This document shows, piece by piece, positions 18,198 to 26,996 of a stretch of 64,000 nucleotides of DNA. The notes beneath the pieces were generated by a model. The model did no database searches and had not been told where the DNA came from. It saw only the letters and a program-made list of their open reading frames with translations. Every line of letters begins with the position of its first letter. The stretch's first letter is position 1. The position numbers were made by a program, and so were the translations under genes. This stretch comes from Propioniferax innocua (lineage in GTDB: Bacteria; Actinomycetota; Actinomycetes; Propionibacteriales; Propionibacteriaceae): contig NZ_VFOR01000002.1 of NCBI RefSeq assembly GCF_006716235.1, forward strand, positions 434,001 through 498,000, written 5' to 3'.

Positions 18198-18306
18198 CAA
18201 TCCCTACAAGGCCCCCACTGTTCCATCAATCCCTACAAGCCCCCACAGATCTCCCAACCCATGCAAAGCCCCCACCGGTTCCATCAATCCATGCAAGGCC
18301 CCCACA
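18198..18306 (+). repeat. About 29-bp tandem repeat, four copies
   Basis: Copies start near 18198, 18227, 18255 and 18285. Each contains CAATCCMTRCAAGGCCCCCA or a near version of it. No palindrome and no coding signal are seen. Confidence 0.7.
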
Positions 18307-18371
18307 CACATTGAAAATCATTCAGGTCAAAAGGCGTCCTCAATCACCGGCGGAAACCGGAAAACCGACGG

Positions 18372-18403
18372 CGTTGCGGACAGATACTGTCCGCAACGTT
18401 TTT
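18372..18403 (+). terminator. Strong intrinsic terminator hairpin
   Basis: CGTTGCGGACAG and CTGTCCGCAACG form a perfect 12-base-pair stem with an ATA loop, followed directly by five T residues. This is the best intrinsic terminator in the window. The nearest plus-strand gene ends 700 bases upstream, so it may close an unannotated transcript. On the minus strand a TTTT lies six bases beyond the stem, so it may act both ways. Confidence 0.8.
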
Positions 18404-18443
18404 CCATGCATCTTGCCCTCTTGCTGAAGCTGCAGAAATGCCT

Positions 18444-18505
18444 ACGCCGAACCGGTGCCCACGCCGAACCGGTGCCCACGCCGAACCGGTGCCCACGCCG
18501 AACCG
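18444..18505 (+). repeat. 17-bp tandem repeat, 3.6 copies
   Basis: The unit ACGCCGAACCGGTGCCC starts at 18444, 18461, 18478 and 18495, with perfect copies and a partial last one. It is non-coding. Confidence 0.85.
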
Positions 18506-18813
18506 AAACGTCGCTCTCGGGACGAACCGCTGCGTCCGTCTGAACTGCTTCCCGCGACAACACATTCTGCGACCAAGCCGTTGGATCCTGCGACCAGGAC
18601 GCTGGGTCATAGGCACTGCTCCGGATCCTGATCACCCGTGGGCAACGATCAAACGGTGCTCAGCGCTGTTCGCCGCATGCAGGACCCAGACCTGATCGCC
18701 CGGGTGCCGTCCGCAATTCATCTGGACATTCAGATTTTTCCATCGGAGCATGCCGGTGAGCACTTCCAGCAGGTTTTGCCGCCACGAGAGCGACCGTCCC
18801 GGCGGTGACGCTT

Positions 18814-18931
18814 CCACCTCTACCTTGTGCCGAGCAGACACGGCTTTACGCAGAGGTGGGACGACGCTTCAAAAGGACATATCCTCCACCTCTACCTTGT
18901 GCCGGACAGACACGGCTTCACGTAAAGGCGG
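18814..18931 (+). repeat. Array of two 46-bp palindromes at 72-bp period
   Basis: Copies lie at 18814-18859 and 18886-18931, again 72 bases apart. They start with CCACCTCTACCTTGTGCCG and end GCAGAGGTGG and GTAAAGGCGG. The 26-base spacer here is unlike the spacers of the first array, although its length is the same. Confidence 0.85.
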
Positions 18932-19202
18932 AGCAGCAGGAACCGGGGTTCCATGGAAATGCCCGGACCAGCACCAGGCATCACGCCGACCACCAACACC
19001 CCGAGCATCCATACACCCGACCACCAACACCCCCGCCCCCCCCCCACACACCGGCCACCAACAGACCCAGGGCGCATCAACCATCCCCGGTTGGTCACAT
19101 TCCCAGGTCGTGTCTCCCGGCAGATCCTGCCATTGCCGGGCGTCCGGCAACACTGTTTGCTGGAGACGATCAGCGATGATCCACCGATGCCGAAAGGACG
19201 CC

Positions 19203-20684
19203 ATGGCCGCGCATGCCCGTGACCTCATCGACGCCATCCTCGATGACGCCTCATTTCGCTCCTGGGATGTGGCACCGACCCAGCCCGACCCGAGCCCCGA
19301 ATACGCCGACCAGCTGGCCCGCGCTACGGAGCGGGCCGGTGTCGACGAGGCGGTCATCACCGGTGAAGGAGTGCTCGGTGGACGCCGGGTCGCCGTCGCG
19401 GCCGGAGAGTTCGGTTTTCTGGCCGGCTCCATCGGCGCCGCCGCCGGTGAACGGCTGACATCGGCGATCGAGCGGGCCACAAAGGAGGGGTTGCCTCTGC
19501 TCGTGTCGCCGTCCTCGGGCGGCACGCGCATGCAGGAAGGGACACCTGCCTTCATCCAGATGGTGAAGATCGGCCAAGCCGTCATGGAACATCGGGCCGC
19601 CCATCTGCCGTACATCGTGTATCTGCGCCACCCCACCACCGGCGGGGTGCTGGCGTCCTGGGGTTCGCTGGGACATGTGACGGTGGCCGAGCCCGGAGCC
19701 CTGATCGGTTTCCTCGGGCCCCGCGTCCGAGAACTCCTGATCGGTGAGCCCTTTCCCGAAGATGTTCAGACCGCGGAGAACCTCTCGTCAGTCGGCGTGA
19801 TCGATGGAGTGGTGCCATTGGACGGAGTGCGTGAGATGGGGATCGCGACCCTCGACATCCTGCTGAGTCCGCAGGAGCCCCAGCGTCATTCTGCCTCGGT
19901 CGAGCCCAGGGAGCCGGGGTCGGCGTGGGAGTCGGTCACCGCGACGCGTCGCTCCGACCGGCCCGGCCTGCGCGAGCTGTTGACTGCCCGCAGCACTCGC
20001 TTCATCCCGCTGAGTGGAACCGGTTCGGGTGAGAGCGACCACACCATCATCACCGGACTCGCGCGGTTCGGGACGTGGTCATGTGTGCTCGTGGGGCAAG
20101 ATCGACGCGCTCAGCAGGACGCGGAGCTGGGGCCTGCTGCTCTGCGCGTGGCTCAACGCGGGATCCGACTCGCCGAGGAGCTCGATCTACCGGTGGTGAC
20201 GGTGATCGACACACCTGGGGCTGAGCTCTCCGCCGAGGGGGAGGAAGGTGGTCTGGCCGGAGAGATCGCCCGCTGTCTGGCCCGATTGGCAACCACTTCT
20301 GTTCCGGTCATCTCGGTGGTCCTCGGTGAGGGCAGCGGTGGGGGCGCATTGGCTCTGCTACCCGCGGATCGCACCATCTGCGCCGAACACGGATGGATCG
20401 CTCCCCTGCCTCCTGAAGGGGCCAGCGCGATCATCCATCGCACCCGTGATCGGGCACCCGAGATGGCCGACCTTCACCAGATCCGTGCGGCCGATCTCCA
20501 GCGGTCCGGAGCCGTGGACGAGATCGTCGCCGAACCCGATCCCGCCACGGCGACGACGGAGGAATGGGTGGATTTCTGTCATCGCATCATCGACGCCGTC
20601 GAACACCACGTGGCCGAGCTGATCGCCCTTCCACTGGCAGAACGTCGACGCCGACGCCACCGCCGTTACCGGATGATGAACTGA
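19203..20684 (+). CDS. Acyl-CoA carboxylase carboxyltransferase, fused beta-alpha (AccD3-like)
   Basis: Transfers CO2 from carboxybiotin to acetyl-CoA or a related acyl-CoA in fatty-acid supply. The 493-residue chain has a beta-like N-terminal half (GEFGFLAGSIGAAAGERLT, PSSGGTRMQEGTPAF) and an alpha-like C-terminal half (VTVIDTPGAELSAEGEEGG, GEGSGGGALALLPADRT, IAPLPPEGASAIIH). Length and layout match AccD3 (Rv0904c) of mycobacteria, which has no biotin carboxylase gene beside it. ATG 19203 follows GAAAGGA with good spacing; the frame upstream is repeat-derived. The biotin carboxylase partner is not in the window. Confidence 0.88.
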   Translation: MAAHARDLIDAILDDASFRSWDVAPTQPDPSPEYADQLARATERAGVDEAVITGEGVLGGRRVAVAAGEFGFLAGSIGAAAGERLTSAIERATKEGLPLLVSPSSGGTRMQEGTPAFIQMVKIGQAVMEHRAAHLPYIVYLRHPTTGGVLASWGSLGHVTVAEPGALIGFLGPRVRELLIGEPFPEDVQTAENLSSVGVIDGVVPLDGVREMGIATLDILLSPQEPQRHSASVEPREPGSAWESVTATRRSDRPGLRELLTARSTRFIPLSGTGSGESDHTIITGLARFGTWSCVLVGQDRRAQQDAELGPAALRVAQRGIRLAEELDLPVVTVIDTPGAELSAEGEEGGLAGEIARCLARLATTSVPVISVVLGEGSGGGALALLPADRTICAEHGWIAPLPPEGASAIIHRTRDRAPEMADLHQIRAADLQRSGAVDEIVAEPDPATATTEEWVDFCHRIIDAVEHHVAELIALPLAERRRRRHRRYRMMN

Positions 20685-20759
20685 CCAACTCGCCTTGACG
20701 GCACAGCTTGATGAGACGGCACGGCTTGTTGAGACGGCCCGTCGCAGGAACGGCCCAGC

Positions 20760-20867
20760 GCTCAACGGTCCACTTGCTCAACGGCCCAGTGCTCAACAGC
20801 CCAGCGCTCAACGGCTCACTTGCTCAACAGCCCAGCGCTCAACGGCTCACTTGCTCAACAGCCCGGA
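20760..20867 (+). repeat. 15/16-bp tandem repeat, about seven copies
   Basis: Alternating units GCTCAACGGCTCACTT and GCTCAACAGCCCAGC follow one another between the convergent carboxyltransferase and NUDIX genes. They are non-coding. Confidence 0.85.
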
Positions 20868-20892
20868 GCCAGCGGCCCATTGTTTCGATGGT

Positions 20893-21465
20893 TCAGCTTC
20901 CGAGGATGTTCCGCATCTGTTCGGGCAGGAGCCCGACGGTCGACTCGTCGAACTGGTCGCCGTGATCCACCGGCGTCTCGGGCGTCTGGCGCGTCCCAGC
21001 CACGAGATCCAGAAGGTAGCCGGGCCAGATCCAGGCGTCGGTCCGGGCGAGTTCATCCACCGGCCACCAGCGCCACGACTGGAGAGTGATCTTCTCGTCC
21101 TCCGTGTGCCCGCTGGTGTCGACATCGAACCGTGACGTGCGGACCCCGTAGAACGTCTCTCGCTGAACCAGGATCTGGTCGGTGTAGCCATGCACGACAC
21201 GACGCGTGGCCAGTGGCCCGATGAGGTCGGCGCGTTCCACGCGCAGGCCGGTCTCCTCCTGGAGTTCACGGACTCCGGCGTCGAGTTCGTCCTCACCAGG
21301 GTCGATGCCGCCACCGGGCGTCACCCACCAACGTCGGTCCGGGAGCCCGGGATCGGAATCCTCGAACAGAAGTACCGAGTCCCCGGCGGCGTCCTCGTTG
21401 AGGACGACCACTCTGGTGGCCTCGCGGTGTCGAAAGGGCCGGTCCTGTGGTTCCGGGATGAGCAT
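20893..21465 (-). CDS. NUDIX hydrolase
   Basis: The 190-residue protein hydrolyses a nucleoside diphosphate linked to some group X; the substrate is unknown. The NUDIX box is complete: GGGIDPGEDELDAGVREL followed by QEETGL, with the metal-binding REXXEE glutamates present. The N-terminal strand REATRVVVLNEDAAGDSVLL is typical. The start is ATG 21465 (MLIPEPQDRPF). The frame is open much further upstream, but that part is antisense to the lipoprotein gene. No operon partner is seen. Confidence 0.88.
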   Translation of the reverse strand: MLIPEPQDRPFRHREATRVVVLNEDAAGDSVLLFEDSDPGLPDRRWWVTPGGGIDPGEDELDAGVRELQEETGLRVERADLIGPLATRRVVHGYTDQILVQRETFYGVRTSRFDVDTSGHTEDEKITLQSWRWWPVDELARTDAWIWPGYLLDLVAGTRQTPETPVDHGDQFDESTVGLLPEQMRNILGS

Positions 21466-21634
21466 GACACCCACTGTTGCATGCTTCGGGCGTCGAGCCT
21501 CCCGTGGGTGCGAGGCGAGCCCCACCGGCAGGAAACTTTCGCGTCCCGCGTGCTGCAAATCCGGCGTGCTGCGGATAATGGCGCGAATACCGGCATAGTG
21601 CGGGCATGTGTCCACGGCTTGGACTATCCTCGGG

Positions 21635-22537
21635 ATGGTGACTTCACTCTTCCTTCCCCGGCGGACTTTCTTGGGCGCCTCGATCGCGCTTGGAATCACC
21701 GCAGCCACTGGCTGCAGTGTCGTCTCTCCTACACCCGACTGGGGCACGTTGCTCCCCCACCTGCAGGAGAAGATCGAGTCCGGTCTGGTGATCAAGATCA
21801 GCGCGGACGCCAAACGCGTCGATGTGGTGGATGAAGAACACACGCTGCACACGTGGCGGAACGGAAGCTGGAGCGAGGGCAAGGCCAGCGGCGATGATCT
21901 GCCCTCCCTGCAGCCTTTCGAGCTGACGACCTTCGATCTGGGGAACATCGAGGCGTTGCTCGCCGAACACGGCGGTGCATCACTCGTGGCGCGTCAGGAG
22001 AACACCTATCTGCAGCCGGTGTTGACGGTGGCCAAGGGTGACGGCCCCAACAATCGAGTCAACTTCATCAAGGGCATGCAGCAGGTTCCACGACTCGACT
22101 ACGTAAAACCTGAAGACGTCGATCTGGCCGTGCGCAGCCTCGCGAAGGCGGCATCGGTGGCCCCGGTGAGCATCTCGCTCGCCGCCCAGAACGCGACCCA
22201 GGACGCGGTGTTCTTCTTCGGTGTCCGTGAGAAGCGTCCGATCTATCTGTTCCGACGCCCGGACATGCCGGTGCAGTGGGTCGGCAGGGAGCCGGGGCAG
22301 AAGTTCGATGATCTGAAGTCGTTCGATCTCAACGCCATCACGCCCGGTTCGTTGGCCCATGCCATGAATCAACTACGGGAACGGGGCAAGAACGGGATCC
22401 TGAAGGATCCGGCGGCCACGTGGTATGCGCTCAAGGGCCGCCCGTCGCTGGGTGTGGAATGCAATTGGGAGGGCATGCCCCGGACTGCCCTAGCCGATGA
22501 CGACGGCAACTTGCCGCCGGATTTCCTCAAGAACTGA
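21635..22537 (+). CDS. Predicted Tat-type lipoprotein, hypothetical
   Basis: A 300-residue exported protein. The N-terminus has PRRTFLGAS, a twin-arginine-like motif, then a hydrophobic stretch and the lipobox AATGC, so the mature protein starts at Cys and should be lipid-anchored outside. The rest is soluble with mixed strands (GLVIKISADAKRVDVVDEEH, DAVFFFGVREKRPIYLFRRP) and no known catalytic motif. The start MVTSLFLPRR is preferred to ATG 21608 because the signal fits better. Function unknown; it is divergent from the NUDIX gene. Confidence 0.75.
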   Translation: MVTSLFLPRRTFLGASIALGITAATGCSVVSPTPDWGTLLPHLQEKIESGLVIKISADAKRVDVVDEEHTLHTWRNGSWSEGKASGDDLPSLQPFELTTFDLGNIEALLAEHGGASLVARQENTYLQPVLTVAKGDGPNNRVNFIKGMQQVPRLDYVKPEDVDLAVRSLAKAASVAPVSISLAAQNATQDAVFFFGVREKRPIYLFRRPDMPVQWVGREPGQKFDDLKSFDLNAITPGSLAHAMNQLRERGKNGILKDPAATWYALKGRPSLGVECNWEGMPRTALADDDGNLPPDFLKN

Positions 22538-22570
22538 GAGACCACAGGCTGAACTGAGAGGCCCGTGCCG

Positions 22571-23260
22571 TCACCCGAAGCGTGATTCGGCGTCATCGAG
22601 CAGACGCCGCCACACGCGTACGAAATCGGCATCCACCGGTTCGTCCCATGACCGCGCGGGACGCACCTGCACATCGAGTCGGAAATTCCGGATGCCTGCA
22701 CCGACGAGCCACGGAACGTGGTCGGCCTCCAAGGCCCCGCCGACCAGGAGCAATGACGGATCGGCCTCGCGGGCCCGCGTCAGGATCTCGTCGAGCCCGG
22801 CTTCCACACCTCGTGGCGAGCCTGCGGTGAGCGCCTGATCACACCGCGGTAGTTGCCGTAGAACACGCCATGCCTTGTCCGAATCGAAGGCGTGGTCCAC
22901 GGCGTCGTGGAAGGTCCAGGGCCACGGGGCGTCACCGGCGACGGCGCCACAGAGTTCGGCGTCGATCTCTTCGTAGGGTGTGAGGAATCCCAGCACCATG
23001 CCCTCTGCCCCGGCTCGGGTGTACTCGTGTGCAAGAGCGCGCAGCCGCACCAGTTCGCCGCCGTCGGTCGTGTATTCCTCCCGGAGCCTGAGGCGGGCGC
23101 GCACGCGCAGGTCGGTCTCCCGGCAGACCTCGGCGACGACGGTGGGTTCGGGGCTCATCTCGCCGTACCGGACCTCACCGACCACTTCGACACGGTCCGC
23201 TCCCCCGGCCGACGCCGCCTTGGCGTCGGCCACCGAACGTACGGCGACCTCCAGCATCAT
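22571..23260 (-). CDS. cutC: CutC family protein
   Basis: TIM-barrel protein of the CutC family, about 229 residues, first linked to copper homeostasis though its real reaction is unsettled. Conserved stretches are LEVAVRSVADAKAASAGGAD, EGMVLGFLTPYEEID, and FHDAVDHAFD, which holds the family's conserved FHRAFD-like motif. The N-terminal ERVELC motif is here DRVEVVG, and the barrel is otherwise complete. Its ATG overlaps the stop of the dipeptidase gene (ATGA), so the two are coupled. Confidence 0.85.
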   Translation of the reverse strand: MMLEVAVRSVADAKAASAGGADRVEVVGEVRYGEMSPEPTVVAEVCRETDLRVRARLRLREEYTTDGGELVRLRALAHEYTRAGAEGMVLGFLTPYEEIDAELCGAVAGDAPWPWTFHDAVDHAFDSDKAWRVLRQLPRCDQALTAGSPRGVEAGLDEILTRAREADPSLLLVGGALEADHVPWLVGAGIRNFRLDVQVRPARSWDEPVDADFVRVWRRLLDDAESRFG

Positions 23261-24363
23261 GAGGTCACCCAAGACTCCTCGGCGGCTTCCTCGACGCGAG
23301 CGAACGACGCGGCGATGTTGCGCCACCCCAACTTGGTCAGGTCATCATCGGACCAGCCCTGCTCGGACAGGGCGCTGAACAGGTGCGGGTAGGACGCCAC
23401 GTCCTCGAGCCCGGCGGTGAGCTGCGTCGTGCCGTCGTAGTCGCCGCCGAGACCCACATGATCGACCCCAGCCACGTCACGCACATGATTCACGTGACGC
23501 ACCACGTCGTCGATGGTCGCCATGGGGCAGGTTCCGTGTTCGGCGATCCACGAGGCGTCGAAGGCATCATGCTCATCGGGAGCGACGTTCGCCTTGGCGG
23601 CCTCGTAGGCGAGTCGCCAGTCGCGGGCGGCGTCGTTCACGAACGGGGCGACGAACGACACCATGCACGTGCCCCCTCCGGCCGCCATGCGCTGGAGGAT
23701 CTCATCGGAAACGTTGCGCGGGTAGTCGGTGATGCCGAGGGCGCTCGAATGGGTGAAGATCACCGGGGCCTTCGACACGTCGAGGGCATCGGCCATGGTG
23801 CTGGGGGCGGTGTGGGAGAGGTCGACCATCATGCCCATGCGGTTCATCTCGGCCACCACCTCGCGACCGAAGTCGGTGAGGCCGCCGTGACGGGGTTCGT
23901 CGGTCGCGGAGTCGGCCCAATCGTTGTTCTGGTTGTGCGTCAGCGTCATGTAGCGGACGCCGAGACGGTAGAGGGTGCGCAGGGCTCCCAGGGAGTTGTT
24001 GATGCTGTGCCCGCCTTCGGCGCCCAGCAGTGAGGCCACCGGCCCGCGTTCCAACGATGCGAGGTCGGTGAGCCCGGCAGCGGTGGTGGTGAGTCGGAAG
24101 TGCTCGGGCCAACGGTGGATCATGCGGTGGACGATGTCGATCTGCTCGCAGGTGGCAGTGAAGGGATCGACGCCCTCGATTCGTGCCCACCGTTCGGTTC
24201 CCGGCACGAACACCGACCAGAACTGAGCGCGGACGCCACCGGCGGCCAGCCTCGGGATGTCGGTGTGGAACTGTGGGGCCTCGGCGAGATCGACCGCGTC
24301 CAACCCACCTCCCGCACGGATGGCCCACGGAAGATCGTTGTGTCCGTCTGCAACCGAGATCAT
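23257..24363 (-). CDS. Membrane-dipeptidase family M19 peptidase
   Basis: Zinc-dependent dipeptidase of the renal-dipeptidase family, 368 residues. Metal and active-site motifs are present: DGHNDLPW (HxD), LLGAEGGHS (bridging Glu), MVDLSH, FTHSSA and LGGDYDG. There is no signal peptide, so it is cytosolic and could cleave dipeptides, possibly D-containing ones from the wall (inference). It starts at ATG 24363 and is followed directly by cutC in an overlapping arrangement. Confidence 0.92.
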   Translation of the reverse strand: MISVADGHNDLPWAIRAGGGLDAVDLAEAPQFHTDIPRLAAGGVRAQFWSVFVPGTERWARIEGVDPFTATCEQIDIVHRMIHRWPEHFRLTTTAAGLTDLASLERGPVASLLGAEGGHSINNSLGALRTLYRLGVRYMTLTHNQNNDWADSATDEPRHGGLTDFGREVVAEMNRMGMMVDLSHTAPSTMADALDVSKAPVIFTHSSALGITDYPRNVSDEILQRMAAGGGTCMVSFVAPFVNDAARDWRLAYEAAKANVAPDEHDAFDASWIAEHGTCPMATIDDVVRHVNHVRDVAGVDHVGLGGDYDGTTQLTAGLEDVASYPHLFSALSEQGWSDDDLTKLGWRNIAASFARVEEAAEESWVTS

Positions 24364-24400
24364 GTGAGAGTTCTACCATCCTCCACTCACCCGCATGGCG

Positions 24401-24514
24401 TCAGGTATGGCAGAACACCACGCAGGTGATGCCGTCGGGCTGGACATCGACCGACTCCAATCTGCCGTACCGCGAGACCAGTCCGTCATTGGCGACGTTG
24501 AGAACCGACTCCAC
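24401..24514 (-). pseudogene. Fragment duplicated from the gene at 27784-28262
   Basis: The minus strand encodes VESVLNVANDGLVSRYGRLE and continues SVDVQPDGITCVVFC before a stop. The gene at 28262 reads VESVLKTANDGLVLRYGRLE and SVDVQPDGTTCVVFC in the same orientation. DNA identity is high across about 110 bases and ends abruptly at both sides. Only the N-terminal third is present and no proper start is visible. Confidence 0.75.
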
Positions 24515-24662
24515 TGCGGGGCAGCCCTCTCACCACACTCATTGACGACGCAGTGTCTCCGCCGAAACCCAGCAGGGCTGGACAACCCAGCGCATTCCCC
24601 GCCTGACGTAAAAACAGTGCACTCCCGGTCCGGCCGCCCGCCGACCCTCTAGGGTTCATTCC

Positions 24663-25913
24663 ATGTTCGTGTTGTTGGCTCTCGGGTCACGAGGCGATGT
24701 CCAACCTCTGGCGGCGCTCGCCGACGCACTGATTGCATCCGGCCACGAGGCCCGCGTGGTGGCCTTGGCCGAATACCGACCACTGGTATCGCATTTGGCT
24801 CCCGGCGCAGAGTTCACGGCCATTGACACCAGCCTCGGCGAAGCATTGACCCGCACGCCCACGCAGGAGGTGCTGTCCAGGTCATTCGGTGGCCAATACC
24901 TGCTACTACGTCGTTGGACCTCCGCCATGACCGACAGCCTCGCCGACGCGCTGGTCTGTAGCGTTCACAGCGACGACATGATCATCACCGGCGTCCTGGG
25001 ACGTGGCGCAGCGATGGCCTGCGTCGCTGGCCTCGGCTGCCGCATGACCACCGTCGTCTTCACCGGCCAGTTGCCCACGACGCACCGAGAGAGCTTTCTG
25101 GCACCGCAGTTCTTCAGTGGATGGGCCCCCTACGACCGTTGGGGAACCGGCCTCAGCTGGCGGCTCTCGACTTCCTTGGGCAGCGCGCTCACCACGTGCG
25201 TACGTCGTCGACTCGGGTTGCCACACAAGGGCGCGGCTGCACTCACACGTATGGCTGACAAGTATCCGATCATTCTGGCCGCCAGTCCGCTGATCGTGCC
25301 GCCAGCCCCCGATTGGCCTGCATCCACACGCCAGACCGGTTATCTCTGCGCACCACCCCAACCCTGGCAACCGGGTACACGATTGGCGGAGTTCCTCACA
25401 CGGAATCCAGTGTTCGTCGGATTCGGCAGCTTCACACGGTTCACCTGCGAGCAGGACCTGACAGCGATCCTCGACACGGCCCGAGCCACCGGATACCCAC
25501 TGCTCACGCTCAGCCCCTCCGAAACGGAGAACGGACACCTGTCCGACGATGTCCTTGCCATCGCTGCGGCCCCGTTCGAGCATCTCTTCGGGATGGTCGC
25601 GGCAACCATCCACCACGGTGGCGCTGGCACCACCCATGAGGCTCTACGCAGCGGACGCCCCTCGGTGGTGATCCCCTTCGGCGTTGACCAACCTTTCCAT
25701 GCCTCGCGACTGCACGCGCTGGGCATGGGGCCAGAACCGGGACGTCTGCGCCGCAACCGCCTGGATGTCGCAGAACTGACCCGCTTGGTGACCGAGCTCA
25801 CCACCGGCCCACAGGCTTCCCAGTACGCCAGACGTGCACGTGCACTGGCTGCGATATCACGACACGAGGACGGGCTCACCCAAACAGTCGAGTTGCTGGA
25901 ACAACAGATCTAG
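24663..25913 (+). CDS. Glycosyltransferase family 1 (sterol/macrolide UGT-like)
   Basis: The 416-residue protein has the GT-B fold of nucleotide-sugar-dependent transferases acting on small or lipid acceptors. The N-terminus is LLALGSRGDVQPLAALADAL, and the donor-binding motif near residue 317 is HHGGAGTTHEALRSGRP followed by FGVDQPFHA. It resembles the sterol 3-beta-glucosyltransferase and macrolide-glycosyltransferase group. The acceptor is unknown. It stands on the plus strand before the SDR and TetR genes, and this group is bracketed by a duplicated gene fragment. Confidence 0.88.
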   Translation: MFVLLALGSRGDVQPLAALADALIASGHEARVVALAEYRPLVSHLAPGAEFTAIDTSLGEALTRTPTQEVLSRSFGGQYLLLRRWTSAMTDSLADALVCSVHSDDMIITGVLGRGAAMACVAGLGCRMTTVVFTGQLPTTHRESFLAPQFFSGWAPYDRWGTGLSWRLSTSLGSALTTCVRRRLGLPHKGAAALTRMADKYPIILAASPLIVPPAPDWPASTRQTGYLCAPPQPWQPGTRLAEFLTRNPVFVGFGSFTRFTCEQDLTAILDTARATGYPLLTLSPSETENGHLSDDVLAIAAAPFEHLFGMVAATIHHGGAGTTHEALRSGRPSVVIPFGVDQPFHASRLHALGMGPEPGRLRRNRLDVAELTRLVTELTTGPQASQYARRARALAAISRHEDGLTQTVELLEQQI

Positions 25914-26035
25914 CCACATCGCCCCCCCCCGACGAAGCACCAATTGCCGACACAAGTTCGTAGGCCTTCGACGATTGACCACTCCGTGGTCATGCGAACC
26001 ACGTGTTCACCAGTCAACGCGCCACGAAAATAATT

Positions 26036-26072
26036 GCATATCTGCACACTTCTCCCTAGAGTGCAGATATGC
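26036..26072. promoter_or_regulatory. 12-bp inverted repeat over the SDR start codon
   Basis: GCATATCTGCAC (26036-26047) and GTGCAGATATGC (26061-26072) are perfect inverted arms with a 13-base spacer. The second arm covers the ATG at 26069. Its position suggests an operator, perhaps for the TetR protein encoded at 26997, or an mRNA hairpin hiding the start. Confidence 0.6.
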
Positions 26073-26944
26073 ACACTTCGGGACGAGTCACCCTCGTTAC
26101 AGGTGCCGATTCCGGGCTCGGTCGCGCAATCGCGGAGTCCCTGCCCCGCTCAGGCATGATCATCCGCGCAGGCATCGGCGCGCATGTTGATGTACAAGCA
26201 GATCTCACTCAGCGCAACGGCCGGATCCACTTGGCCACAGCCGTGCGCAACATCACGGGCGGTCGCCTGGACGCAATCGTCGCAGTCGCCGGATCCGGCG
26301 CACCCCACCCGAACACAGTCTCATTGAACTATTTCGGCGTAACCGAGGTGACTTCAATGCTCCACGGCCTGCTCGTCGCCAGCAACGCACCCACCGTCGT
26401 CGCTGTCTCCTCCTCATCGACACTGAATCGTGGGAACGTCGCCCTGATCCGAGCTGCCAAGAACGGCGATGAGACGCGTGCACGCGCCGTGGCTGGCCGC
26501 CTCACCGCCACCGGCCGCGGCAGCCAGATCTACCGTTCGAGCAAGATCGCACTGAACCACTGGGTCCGCGCGACGGCGGTGGACGAGAAGTGGACCAAGC
26601 CTGGAATCACGGTCAACGCCGTAGCGCCCGGAGTCATTGCCACTGACGCGCTCTTGGCAACATGGGAACGCGACCGGGACCTCTTGGAGGCGGCCTTGCC
26701 GCAACCCCTTGGAACGCCAGGGCCCGTGCAGCCCATCGCGGACCTGATCTGTTGGATGGCATCCGAACGCAACCGCTTCATGACAGGTCAGATCGTGTAC
26801 TGCGACGGCGGGACAGATGCGCTCACCCGCAAGGTTCGCCCTCACACTGTCTATCTGCGGTACCCGCCGCGGACCTTGGTTCAGATGGTGAGGCTGGCCC
26901 GTCGGCGAACGCCCCATACGGCACGCCAGGGCACGATTCAATGA
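26069..26944 (+). CDS. Short-chain dehydrogenase/reductase
   Basis: NAD(P)-dependent oxidoreductase of the classical SDR family, 291 residues. The cofactor motif is TGADSGLGRAIAES. The catalytic Ser is in AVSSSST and YxxxK is YRSSK (Tyr about 155). AVAPGVIATDALL and TGQIVYCDGGTDAL are the usual C-terminal motifs. About 40 basic residues follow the fold. The start codon lies inside a 12-base inverted repeat. It is followed by a TetR gene 52 bases downstream, so the two probably form an autoregulated unit. Confidence 0.9.
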   Translation: MHTSGRVTLVTGADSGLGRAIAESLPRSGMIIRAGIGAHVDVQADLTQRNGRIHLATAVRNITGGRLDAIVAVAGSGAPHPNTVSLNYFGVTEVTSMLHGLLVASNAPTVVAVSSSSTLNRGNVALIRAAKNGDETRARAVAGRLTATGRGSQIYRSSKIALNHWVRATAVDEKWTKPGITVNAVAPGVIATDALLATWERDRDLLEAALPQPLGTPGPVQPIADLICWMASERNRFMTGQIVYCDGGTDALTRKVRPHTVYLRYPPRTLVQMVRLARRRTPHTARQGTIQ

Positions 26945-26996
26945 GGGCCGACAGCGACGACGACCGCGTATATCTTCACTTCGACCTTGAGATCAG

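Larger units (their letters stand above)
17672..19202. other. Non-coding, repeat-rich stretch of 1.5 kb
   Basis: No gene is supportable here. The long open frames on both strands have low-complexity products rich in Pro, Thr, Arg and Cys, and no ribosome-binding sites. The stretch holds two arrays of a 46-bp palindrome spaced at 72 bp, a 29-bp tandem repeat, a 17-bp tandem repeat, a strong terminator hairpin at 18372, and a C-rich tract around 18960-19080. Confidence 0.75.

Noticed and set aside
17704-18543. 279-residue frame in the repeat-rich stretch
   Set aside because: Made of palindromes and tandem repeats with Pro/Arg/Thr-rich product and no ribosome site.
17693-18931. Possible CRISPR array (regular repeat and spacer lengths)
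   Set aside because: Repeats are 46 bp, palindromic at their ends and diverged by many bases; the spacers of the first array resemble each other; no cas genes are near. It fits dispersed palindromic repeats.
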